NCBI GenBank assembly: GCA_002633025.1
Contig: NMRB01001249.1
Location: 90,875 to 154,874 of the forward strand
DNA: 64,000 nucleotides
DNA from: Notospermus geniculatus
Taxonomy: Eukaryota > Nemertea > Pilidiophora > Heteronemertea > Lineidae
Direction of reading: 5' to 3'
In this document: one piece after another, positions 10,840 to 21,873 of the stretch
How positions within the stretch are numbered: the first letter of the stretch is position 1
How the letters are laid out: every line of letters begins with the position of its first letter
Position numbers and translations under genes: made by a program
The notes under the pieces: generated by a model
Database searches by the model: none
The model's input: the letters and a program-made list of their open reading frames with translations, nothing else
What the model was told of the DNA's origin: nothing

Positions 10840-13480
10840 CCGAGTGCGATTGTTAGTTCAAAACATGCTAATGTCAGTTGAGGACGCGAGTTCGTTTCAT
10901 GAAGAAAACGTCGTTGTGAGGTTCGACTGCAGCAAAATGAAGTTCCAGCGACTTCCACGAATGAAGGACACGTGTGTTGCTGCCACACACCACACCGGCC
11001 GTACATCCAGCAGGAACGATGAAACGAAAGAAAAAATTGTTAATATGACGTCTCAGAGGGCGATCAATAGACTTTGCCAACATTTCTAAATGCGGTAATC
11101 AATGTTTGAAATGGGAATTGATTGCAAACGGCAACTTCAGCAATTTCAAGGTACGGGCACTCACCTCAACTGTTCCTTCCGCCCGATGAGAATGGACGGA
11201 ACACACCGCACGTCGAATGGTTACATGTATGTGCCGTGGAGCATGTCGCTTCATGGTTCAAATGGCTGTCTGAAAGTAAAAAGCAAATAATGAAGTGATT
11301 ATCCTACACACGCCGCTGTATTAGCACACGAAACCAGCGGCACAACCCACTGCGCCATCTTGGTCCACGAAGATTAGTGCAGGCCACAGAGGGGCAGGGC
11401 GAATTTGACGAGATCCGGCGAGAAATCTAGACAGCACGAACTTGTCCACAGTCGAAATGAAATTGGCCCACAACACGACTTGATAAGGAACAACCTCGGG
11501 GAAACAATTCTTAGGCCTGTTCTGTCAATTTACTGTTCAAAAAATGCAGAAGTCCTGGGAGGAAGGAGTCCCGTCATAGGCCTCACGGACGGGGTCGACA
11601 TTGGTCACGTGATTAATCGTCTATTCACCGAGGACCGCGGGAAACGGTCGAATAGGTCTTTTCTCAGAACAAAAGGGATTCAAATGTTCAAAATCTATTC
11701 CCTCCATTTGTTCTGAGCTCGCAGAAATTTCACAGATTTCTCGAAGAAGCAACCATTTTGCCAAAATTGCATGGAATAGGCCTACATGATTCAAATGGGG
11801 TTGGATTCCAAGAAGGGTAGTAGATGAGCGGTGTTGCTCGTGACTTCAAGCGAGTCGGCCCAATGCCTGGGAGATTTTTAGTGCCTAGGCCTACATGTAT
11901 GTGGTGGAATCAAATCGCTTCAGCATGCTCAGAAATGTGGGATTTTTGTGGAGGGACTTTGGTCACGACGCAGAAAAGCCGTTGGACCCGGCAGAACGCC
12001 AGTTGCCGCCGACTCGACAAACTTCCAACAGAAATAGCCCTACTACGAACAAAGTATACTAACCGAATTCACCAGGTTTTTCGAACACACGTCTGGACTC
12101 GGCGAGGTTCACCTTGCGTGTGGCGCGCAGAGCTCCGAAATTGATTCACGAGGACACATTCGTCCGTTTCACGCACAGCCAATCACAGCGAACCTTTCAT
12201 TTTGGTAATAAAATGACAATGGATGTACGGGGCTCACTCACGGCGGCCCTTGCTACGTCAAATCCGTGTGGCCAATCACTGCGAAGCCAAGCATTACTGG
12301 ATTGAAATGACGGCGACGAGTTGAGGTTGATTGCGTGTGCAGTTGATCGCGTGTTGTCGATTATGGGGTCAAATTGGTTTTATCGGTGATTTGAATGGGG
12401 TGGAATTCAAAAAGGGGTGCGGTCAGAGTTCCACGTCAGCAACTCTTAGTTAATCACATTAAGTTCAAGGTTAATTTGAAGGATTATTTGGAGGAAGCTT
12501 GTCTTTGCTATTGTTAACAGGAAATCGAAACGCAGGTGGCCTGATGACGGCTCTATTTTTGAGTTATTTTTGGAAAGGCTTAATTTAGTTGGCGGCCCCT
12601 GACAAATTCTTGATCATACATAAACAAATTTAAATCTGAAACTTCCACCAAAATGCATTGTGGGAAGGAAGAGGGAGGCAGGAACGCTTTGGGAACCGTG
12701 TGGAAGACAATCTGTCAATTGAACCCACTCCCACTGCATAAGAAGAACAAATCATATTTTCCCCATCGTGGGTTCCATAAAAGCAAGCTTCTTCCGAAAT
12801 CTAAAACAAAAAGTGCAAGAGAAGTGGACCGACAGAGAAATTAGCCGCTTCGCTATCTGGTCGCGGTGCGCGGCGTTCAGGGCCGACCGCACAGAAAGGC
12901 CGACAGTGCTTTCGGTGCCTATCGGCGGCTTAGTTAATGGGAAAATGCGTTATAACTACATGTAATTGTCGATAGGCGCCGATAGCACTATCAGACTTTC
13001 TGTGCGGTCGACCCAGGTCATTTGCGTCAAGATACATGGACGACGGGCGAGGCCGATTATTCACATTAAAAAATCCATTTATTAAAATGCAATTGAAAAC
13101 ATGACAGTCGGAGTGTGTCGTCACGGGTCACGAACATACATTGACGATTAATATGCCTTCGGGTGATATGCTGATTTCAAATAACACAGCGACGCGACAT
13201 CCGACCCTGCGTATAGCATCCACTCCAGAAGTGTCGTTGATACCTTCGTTTACGTAACATGCGGTTAAGAAACCAGCATCTCTGCTTGTGACGAAGCTTC
13301 GGTTGACACCAATACTACAAGAGGACACACGCCCGTCACCCTTCTCTCTTATCTCCCCGAGTGGTTTTCTAAATCCCCTCATGACGAAATTCTCAGTGAT
13401 TATCCCACTGGTCCCAGCTTATCATGGACACCTGAATCGAAAACTCCATAGCAACTAGTTCCAAAGACAAGGGACCTGGT
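10840..13480. other. Intergenic, no gene seen apart from one hairpin
   Basis: Open frames up to 106 codons (for example 11,824-12,144) show no recognisable domain and no exon-like borders. Scattered ccaatca motifs occur near 12,180 and 12,275, but no gene start follows them. A palindromic element lies at 12,885-13,009. An open frame on the minus strand at 13,128-13,382 lies just 3' of the aerolysin-like gene and is probably untranslated. Confidence 0.45.
12885..13009. repeat. Inverted-repeat element, about 125 bp
   Basis: The left arm gaccgcacagaaaggccgac and right arm tcagactttctgtgcggtc are inverted complements, continuing through tgcctatcgg / cgataggc. The centre is about 35 bp. It is a short palindromic element with no coding content. 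Confidence 0.8.
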
Positions 13481-13481
13481 A

Positions 13482-14159
13482 CTAACTGTCCTTCTTCGGA
13501 GTGATCGGAGAGTTGCTCGTCCGAACATCCTGTTCGATCCCGTAGCGACAGTTGCAGACACCATTGGTATCAAAGTAAAGCCGTTTGGTCGTCAAATCTC
13601 TTTGAAAGCCAACCTCCTCAGTGAGAATCTGGCCGAGGTCGCTGATCGTGAATGTAGCTAGATGGGTGTTCTCTTTGCGGATATTGACGTAAATCTCTCC
13701 GCAGAAGTAGCTCCGTATCCGAAACCTTCCGTCGTACTCGTCATCCCTGACGACTAACTCCACCGTGGTGCAAGTGCGCGGTGGGACGTTCACGGTCGTG
13801 TTCAATGTCCACACAACCTCCTGTTCCTTAGTCGTCTGCACGCTTTTTTCGAAGCATATTTCGCTAGAAATTCCAAGGCTTGCTTCCAGTGCAGGCGGCG
13901 CAATCTTTACCTCAAAGCTCCCGCCGTATCGAAAGCCATCCGTGATAGTCAGCGCGATGCTTGATCGCGTCCGCCTCTCAGTTGAGATATCGTAATGCAG
14001 TTCCCCGTCCGTCGTGTTGTTGTAGTTTGATTTGAACAAAACGGAATATCGGGGTGAGCACGTCCCAAGACCGCTCTTTTCTTGTTCATAAATCGCCTTT
14101 TCGTGCTCTANTTTTGAGGTCGATTTCTTTTCATGATCCTTACGTATCAAATTACCCAT
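13482..14159 (-). CDS. Aerolysin/LIN-24-like (ETX/MTX2-type) beta-pore fold protein
   Basis: A single-exon frame of 225 codons. The region from about residue 70 to 175 has the alternating Ser/Thr-rich and hydrophobic beta-strand pattern of the aerolysin-type pore-forming fold: a GFRYGGSFEV strand, a short amphipathic insertion, then TVNVPPRTCTTVELVVRDDE, the conserved strand-turn after the insertion loop. LIN-24-like relatives in animals have been linked to cytotoxicity or defence, but the role here is unknown. No signal peptide is visible. The protein starts MGN, which could permit N-myristoylation, though residue 6 is Arg. An N falls in codon 17. The start is the first ATG of the frame, and an upstream exon cannot be excluded. 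Assignment rests on fold pattern, not on alignment. Confidence 0.65.
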   Translation of the reverse strand: MGNLIRKDHEKKSTSKXEHEKAIYEQEKSGLGTCSPRYSVLFKSNYNNTTDGELHYDISTERRTRSSIALTITDGFRYGGSFEVKIAPPALEASLGISSEICFEKSVQTTKEQEVVWTLNTTVNVPPRTCTTVELVVRDDEYDGRFRIRSYFCGEIYVNIRKENTHLATFTISDLGQILTEEVGFQRDLTTKRLYFDTNGVCNCRYGIEQDVRTSNSPITPKKDS

Positions 14160-17100
14160 GTGGGGAGTTTCATGCTTTCTTGAAGAAGTGAAAGACTCTG
14201 GCGAAAATCAACCCTTAACCGCTGTACTACTAGCACAACCATCTAAAGACGTTCCCATGGGTAATCGTGTTACCGGCGTTCCACTGTTTTTACAAATAAT
14301 ACAAGAATTCGCTGGCACGTTCTGCGATTCAGGAACAAGAATTTGAAAAGATGAGAAAGAAGTTATTTGGATGAAAATCCCACGACAGAGAAGGTGAGAC
14401 CAAAGATCGAGACCTACTATATGTGAGAAGCGAGATGGAGTACTTCACACTCCCACTATGTACGTACTTGCAAATCCATCAAAAATTCAATGTCACGACC
14501 CAACCACTCTACTCTGGACCTTCACCGAGATGTAAAACGCTTTCTCGTGAGATCAGAATGAAAACGAGTGCATCGCCTAAAATTCGGGTTTTTCAAGTCG
14601 GAGATCGTTTTACCACACTCAGGCGGTCTCTTCGTTTTCCCGAGTGAGTACCGGTCTTTCCTCTGGAAAACCGCGTTGTACTTGATGACAAAATTAAGGA
14701 AATCATGTGGAGTATGAGTCGGGACCTCTCTGCTGAGGACATCAAAGACCAACGAGAAGCCCAACAAGTGACAAAGTTACCCTCCTGTGATGAATTGATT
14801 TGTGCGTGATGCGTGCAACATCGATTATGATAAATATTTCACAGATGATGGACGCTGAGGGATTCTTCCCTAAATATAGCAACCACCCACGCATAGAAGT
14901 TGGGTGTTTTATCTCCCTCTCAGGGTCAGATGACCTCTCATTGTGCAGCCAATCAAAATCGACAGCTGGTGGAACTGCCTTCGGGTTGAGGCATCAAGAC
15001 AAACACCTCAAAATCTCAAAATTAGTTGGATTTAGCAGATGGCCTGTTCTGTACCACAGTATCTTCTCACCACTTGTTCAACTTCACATTTTAGGAATGG
15101 AACTATATTCAGACACCATCTGTCGAAATTCCAGAGCAACATTTAGCAACTGGAAAATGATCGGTCGACCTTAAAATGATCCCATAGAATTCGCAGATTT
15201 TCCACATTATAAAAGGATCCTATACCTTTCTAAGAGAGGGGCGGTTTAGTTCAGTTTGATCGCCCTGGAGTTTAGCCTGCTTCACCGTTCCCCCACCCTG
15301 AGGTATTTAGTGGTTCTTCATGCTCGCTCCTCCGTCCCCACCGCATAAATTTGGCGAAGGAAGCGAGCGCCAAGAACCTCCGATATGCTCAGGACGGTTC
15401 TCCCAGTACCTGCTCTCGTTTGCTAATGCAACATTAATCTCATCGGTGTTGAAGGTTTCATTAAACAGTTTCACGTATGTTTCATATCGATCTAATGTTC
15501 TCACCTGCCTGGGCTGTTTTTGTAGACAGGAAGCATTATTTGTTTGTGGCTTGGATTGATAGAATTCATGCCCGCAGGTTTTACAATCCGGACCAGCCAG
15601 TATCGATCTGAGTTTTTATACATGTATTTTGTTTGTGGTTTATGGCGGGATGCTGAGCACATGTTTCAGAAGTTGCGGTGGTGTTAGTATATTTGTTCAG
15701 CTTACTATAACTGCGGAAAGTAACGGAACATTCATACTCAACAAAATGTATCATCTAATATAGGGAGTATTAACCATTAGTTGCGTACAGGTGTAAAAGC
15801 AGTGGTAAAGCCCTACGAAATGCAAGTCAGAATAGAAGTTAGAAAGTGTCATGTCAAGTTTTAATCCAACGGTGATAGTTTTTTTACCACTTCCCGCCAC
15901 TAAATAATTGCTTCTCCGACTCCGCGCCCGTCACTGCTCTTGTCTCCATTACGCCATTACCCATTACGCGATTGACAATTTCGGAGTTTGGGCTCCTGAG
16001 GCACATTAATTACCATTTTTTTTATTATAACACGAAAAAGGTTTTGTACGTTGGCACTTTGCGTTGCATTGAAAGTCTGGCTGAAGCAATCAAAGAAGAT
16101 GATTCTTCGCGCTTCCTTATGATGTTGACGTCCGGAGAGACTTGCGTCACCATCAATAATGAATCCTCGGGCTTCTATCGATTGTCCACACCCGAGATTA
16201 GACCGTCTGCCCCTCACAATGTGGCCAATCGTTCCCTTTTCCCTTGATCCCATCTCTATCTCCATCTCATCCGACTTTCGCCAACTTTCTGAAAGGTTCT
16301 CATCAAACGTTTGTAAGTCTGACTATAGTTTGATTATTAGAAGTTTCGGACGACCCAAATAAGTTCCAATTCGTTGCAGAATTAGCCGCTTGGTTCTTCG
16401 CGTTCGATCACATAGAAATAACACAAGCCACTGCCCCTTTAAAGCTGCAGTGATGTTTGAACAGACTGTTCGGCACAGCTGCCCGATGGATTTAACAGCT
16501 GTTTGCCGGACGGATGCTTAACTTAAAAGCTTTTTACCAGGAGAAAGCTTACATGCTTCATAACAAGACTAACCCTCTGGCTAATAATACAATGTTGGAC
16601 TATTCTGAGTCTAAGTAGCAGCCGGCGCGTGGCTCCTCTACTACGAATGCTGCGTTTCGCTTTCACTAAGAGATGCTTAGATGTTCTCTTTCGCTTGATC
16701 TGCTGCATCATGCGAAATGGTTACATAACCCTGCATCATTTTGCGACTGGCGTTGACAGCCGACCAAAAGCGTCTCACTTCATGTCACAGCGACCTGCCT
16801 CTCTGTTCTCATTTATTGTTGTCTCAAACTACCCATGACAACAATGGCAATGCAACACCATGGACCACTCGCGTGTCGTCCGTTCCGACTACTGGTACCT
16901 CGTTTATTGACATTCTCCTATCTCATATGTAATCAGCCGAACGAATCGATATTAACAACATGACGAATAGGTTAATCTATTCAGTATACATGTAAACTCT
17001 CCGTGTTTCGTCACGATATAAGTGGCTTATTTAGCACAAATTTATGGCGTAAATATTGAGTATAGGAAAGTAGCGATGTGGTCACGTCTGCGAGTACAGA

Positions 17101-19744
17101 GGAATATTTGCAACTAGTTCCCCAAGTCAATGTTTTTTTGGGACATCCCATACGAGAAGATTGCAGACGCGCTGAAATGACCAACACCTTTGTGCGAGAA
17201 GTGGACGAGACGCTGAGTGGATTACGACAAATTGGGGAACAATAGAAATGCCTAACAATATCACGATATCAAGATGTTATCGTTAGCGTTCGGACAAATG
17301 GGAAAATAACGACTTTTTATCACATATGTTCAACTTAAAACGAGACGCGCAATAACATTTGACATGCGATGGATCAATTATCACAATTTACTTTGATACT
17401 CTTTACATTTAAGTGGTCTACATCTGCTCTCTTGGGTCTTATCAGGGGTGCGCAACTTTGCGAGGTGGCCGGAGCAATTTCTTCCTCTGTGTGGTCACGC
17501 AAAGAGGGTTGCTGTTATTGGTGTTAACTGTCCCTAATCGACCGCTCTATATTAGTGTGGCAGAAATGGTAGTCTTTCGCAACAGTGGTTCGGGTATTAT
17601 AGTACTGCCCTCGTGACGGATTAGTGAATTATGTAACATGATATCGACATGTTAGATCGTCGCTACCATTACCTCCAGCACCCTTCCAAAGCTTTGTATC
17701 GTATTTTACCTCTACGTTTAGTATTTCTTGAACCCCCATTTCGTTCACTATTCAGTGCACACGCCTACTACCCTCCTTTGATGTTTGAGATGACTTCAGT
17801 GTATGTATCCACAGTGCTTTGTAATACATACATGTACCAGCAAAAATTAACTAGCTAGCGTCGTTCGCGTATGAATTTTTGATCCAAATCTAGTGCGTTT
17901 TCCCCAACACCACATGCAAGTATACACCGACACATTGGTAAACATGGCTGCCATTTCTTGTAGCCCTTAATAATTTATGCGATAAACGTTTACTCATAGA
18001 TTCTACTCTCTTTGTTTTCCTCTTTTTATTGACGATGGTATACCTCAGAATAAAGCCACCTGCTTGCGTTCTAGATAGTTTGAGGAAAACGAACACAAGG
18101 AATAAGGATTTCGTCCCTTATGACGGCCAGAAACGGCCATGAAAATTGCTTTACGTTGTTTGCGACTAATGGCGACCAACAAGCAACAAGAACAGCCCAG
18201 TACCAGTGATGATGCCATTATTCATCATTCTATGATCCCTGTTTTGTGATTTTATCACGGAGAGATCAATAGTCGAAGATCTATTGCCGATTGCCTGTCA
18301 CTTTAATGCGAAAAATGCAGAACGATTGGAAGATTCATGTCACAACTGTTTGCAGAATCTAATGTATACAATGCTAGTGTTGCATTAGATGCAAAATGGA
18401 ATTGACCTAGCTGATCTGTGAATAAGTTAGTGTACACATTGTATATGTTTTACATCCGCTCTGAACATCATTGAGTAATTTCCCCGTTAAATGAAGTGGG
18501 TCAAATTTCCTCTAATTTGATGCTCTATCTTATACAAATGACATCACTCATTTTTCATCATGTCTGACAATATGTATGTCAATTGATCGGAAGCTTCATG
18601 AACTATGATAAACATACATGTACTTTCTTGCTAGACACAGGTCAGTTCACCAGACTGTTTCACTTTCCAATAATGGTGCAAAAATGACTCAATTTCAGAA
18701 TACTGATATAAATACAGTCAAATCTATTAATTTCATGGAGAACGATATTTTTGCCAAAAGAAATGTTGTAGATTTGTGCCGGTAGTTTACGATTGCGACG
18801 TCTGTCAGACAGACATAGATGCGAAGTCTCTTTTTGTTTGAACAGACCTCATTTTGTGGGAAAGATTTCCAAATTAGTCTGATAACATATTTTTCTTCAG
18901 AACTACGTGTTTTCATTGCATTAAGGGTTCAGGATAGGCAAGAGGGAAGAATGGAATGTGTTGTGAGTTGGTAACTTACCTTGGTAATCATTTGTATCCT
19001 AATTATCAAAAGCTTGTAATACAATCGCTTCTGAACATATCCCTTCCACTGTTCACAAATTGTGAAGCTACTGCTTCATTCCAATGTCACACGCAGAATT
19101 AAGTGCTCCTCAACTAAGGCAGAGAACATACAAATATCAGTCTTCCATGCCTTCTGCATAAATTAGGATGTACACGTGACAATTATCAGCCAATCAAGTG
19201 GATGTGCTTTTGGAGCAGAAGCATGACGTCATGTTCTCTCCTTGGTGGGAGTACCAAATGGGTGTGGTTTTGTCTGAGAAGGAACTGGGTTTGATATGCG
19301 GTAAGGTTTCTCCAGAATTAGTCTTGGGCATTCAAAGGGGAGGCATACTAGTACTTGGTTATTCTAAAAAAAACTATGAATCCTACCGTTGGCAATTTTT
19401 ATGTGCAAACCTGGAGACTTAAGGATTTAAATTACATTTCACCGTCATGTATACACAATGTCTTAAAGCCCCACTGTATTGAATTTTACGATAATTTCAA
19501 AATGTTAGGAGAGAGCACAAAGAGGTCTCATAGCCTTGTGAAGGTCCCCAAAATGGTTGTCTGATACTAGTGATACGTACTTCAGAGAATGAAGGCCTAT
19601 TTTTCAGCACACATTAGAAAAAACGACAGGGAGAGCTCCAATGTATTCAGATGGAGCGCAGTACATTTTACACTACGCTGACGTCGTGCACTGACGTCGA
19701 GAATCGCGGCGATGATTTGCGTTTTTCAAATTCAATACAGTGGG
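14160..19744. other. Intergenic, no gene seen
   Basis: All open frames are under about 125 codons, overlap on both strands, and show no recognisable domains or conserved splice structure. The only discrete element seen is the hairpin at 15,297-15,395. Exons of genes with very short exons could be missed. Confidence 0.45.
15297..15395. repeat. Hairpin element related to copies at 49,664 and 50,945
   Basis: The left part (cctgag, ggttctt, gctcgctcctcc) is mirrored by ggaagcgagcgccaagaacc and ctcagg. The layout and end sequence match the hairpin in the channel gene intron (tgagaac..ggggttctta / taagaacccc..gttctca) and a more diverged copy at about 55,409-55,567. This is a dispersed family. Confidence 0.6.
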
Positions 19745-20570
19745 GCTTTAACAGTAGCATTTTTGAGAAAATAAATAAACTAAATAAAAAACTAATAAAC
19801 AAAATAATAAGAAATAAATAAAAATAAACGAATATATAAATAGATAATGAGTAGAAATAATAAATATAAAAGTAAATACAAAAGTAAAAAAATAAATAAA
19901 TAAAATAAAACAAATAACTAAAATAAATCAAATCATAAAATAAATAACATGAATGAAATAAATAAAAAAATTAACACAATAATAAATGAAATAAAATAAA
20001 CGAAAATACGATAAAATAAAATATAAAATAGAAGTAATGAAATATAAAAGTAGAAAAATAAACTATATAGATTATTTAAAATATAAATAAAATATATAAA
20101 ATTAACGAAATAAAATTAATAAATAAAAAAATGATAAATACAAATAAATAAATAAAAGTATTAAAGTAAATAAATAAATAAATAAAATAAAATTACATAG
20201 AAAATGAATAAAATAAATAAATAAATAAAAGTATTAAAATAAATTTAATAAATAAAATAAAGTTATAAAATTAATAATGGAAATAAACAAATAAAATCCA
20301 AAGGTAAAAGCCAAAGAGGAAAAGCCAAAGAGAAAAGGCCAAACAGCTAAAGCCAAACAGAAAAGCCAAAGAGAAAAGGCCAAACAGGTATTAAGCCAAA
20401 GAGGAAAAGCCAAACAGGAAAAGCCAAAGGAAAAGCTAAACAGGATAAAGCCAAACAGGAAAAAGCCAAAAGGAAAATAGCCAAAAACAAAACCAGCCAA
20501 AAACAAAACCAACCAAAAGCACAACAAGCCAAAGGCAAAACAAGCCAAAAACAAGAAAAACCAACGGCAA
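19745..20570. repeat. Low-complexity tract: (taaa)n-like, then purine-rich agccaaa repeats
   Basis: About 19,745-20,300 is almost only A and T in aaataaa steps. It passes directly into about 20,300-20,570, made of imperfect units such as agccaaagaggaaa and gccaaacaggaaa. The minus strand reads as a long hydrophobic frame (20,234-20,632), but this is an effect of the repeat. The two parts may be an expanded element tail. Confidence 0.9.
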
Positions 20571-20987
20571 AAACAAGGGACGTGCATCAACACCACCCAA
20601 CAATGCGCCGAGCGTTTTTGTAATATATCCATTTGAAACTTGAACAGTTATTTGGTCCAGGTCACGGGCATGCATAATTAATTAGCTGCAGTTTCATTTA
20701 CTCAGTTGCGTATACATTACGTCGTGTTCGTTGAAATATGAAAAACTGAGCCGACAGTTTTTCGTTATTTTGAACCCTTTTCATTCAATGTATCGAAATC
20801 GCCAAAAGACATCTCTGTAACAATTTTTTTAGCTCTACATGACGACGGAATTAAAGTTAAGATAGGTTGCGTTTAATCCATAATTTAACCATGTGATTTG
20901 CCGTTTATACATAGATATGGGCAGTTATGTCCGCAAAAAATCAGCGCACATTTCTAACTCGGAGACACTGGGTTGGCGACACCTTTT

Positions 20988-21164
20988 TGAACATCAACTG
21001 TTTGGTCCGAGGACCCGATACAAGCTTTCGACACTTACCAGCAGGCCCTAATGTGTCTTCATCAGTGTGAAGACACTTACCGGTAGGCCCTAATGTGTCT
21101 TCATCAGTGTGAAGACAGTGTCAAAAGCTTTTATCGGGTCCTCGCACCAAACAGTTGATCTTCA
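20988..21164. mobile_element. Inverted-repeat element with internal 42-bp duplication
   Basis: The left arm tgaacatcaactgtttggtc, through acccgatacaagctttcg, is inverted relative to the right arm cgggtcctcgcaccaaacag..gatcttca. Between them, a 42-bp unit (acacttacc.g.aggccctaa..tgtcttcatcagtg) is repeated exactly twice (21,031-21,072 and 21,073-21,114). No coding potential. Confidence 0.8.
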
Positions 21165-21873
21165 ACAATTGATCATTTTTTCATGAAGTGGCATCTTGAT
21201 TGGTGTATAGTGCTTGGAGGAATTCCTCCAAGATTAGTGTCTGTCAATTTCGAAGAGAATATCTCAGTGTCTTCTTGGATGGTTTCCAAGGTCTTCATTT
21301 TTAATATACCCTTCTGAACCACAGTCGAAGTATCGGTTCCGAGTCTTGCAAGTTATCATTGTTTGAGCCATAGACCCACACCGGAACCTCCCATAGGCTA
21401 TACCGGTAAGTGGACACCTCTGCCTCAAGGACACCAACCTTCAATCCAATCTGTCCATTTCTATTGATTTCTGACCATTGTAACCAGGGCATCTGTCAAA
21501 AATTAAGGACATTTGAACTGTATGAAATACAAAACCAGGACACACTGACTGAAATAAGGAGAAACCTCACTCTATCAACTAGGATCTCACAATACTGGAG
21601 ATAACAATCAGTTTGAACAATGTCAACAAGATATGAAACAAGAAAACAACATAATTCCATAAGCTTTCATCTTTTAAAATATATTTTAATTCTGGTATTA
21701 GCACTTCTTTAATATTCAGACAGAACATACGTAGCATGTACACCATGCTGCTGATACAGTGATCAGGGACTTTTAGGAATCTATCCTGACCATTTGGCAC
21801 CTGACAATAAATACATGTAGCATTAAGGCTCCTTATTAGGAGAAAAGCCCTCACGGGGCCAAGACAGTCCAAT

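Noticed and set aside
11824-12144. 106-codon open frame with several Trp and Cys
   Set aside because: No recognisable motif order and no supporting context; consistent with chance.
13128-13382. 84-codon minus-strand frame next to the aerolysin-like gene
   Set aside because: Lies 3' of the gene's stop, shows no domain, and is more likely 3'-UTR or intergenic.
19668-19931. Tyr/Phe/Ile-rich minus-strand frame
   Set aside because: Produced by (taaa)n low-complexity DNA, not by a gene.
20234-20675. Long hydrophobic minus-strand frame (Phe/Leu/Trp-rich)
   Set aside because: It is the translation of a low-complexity purine-rich repeat on the other strand.
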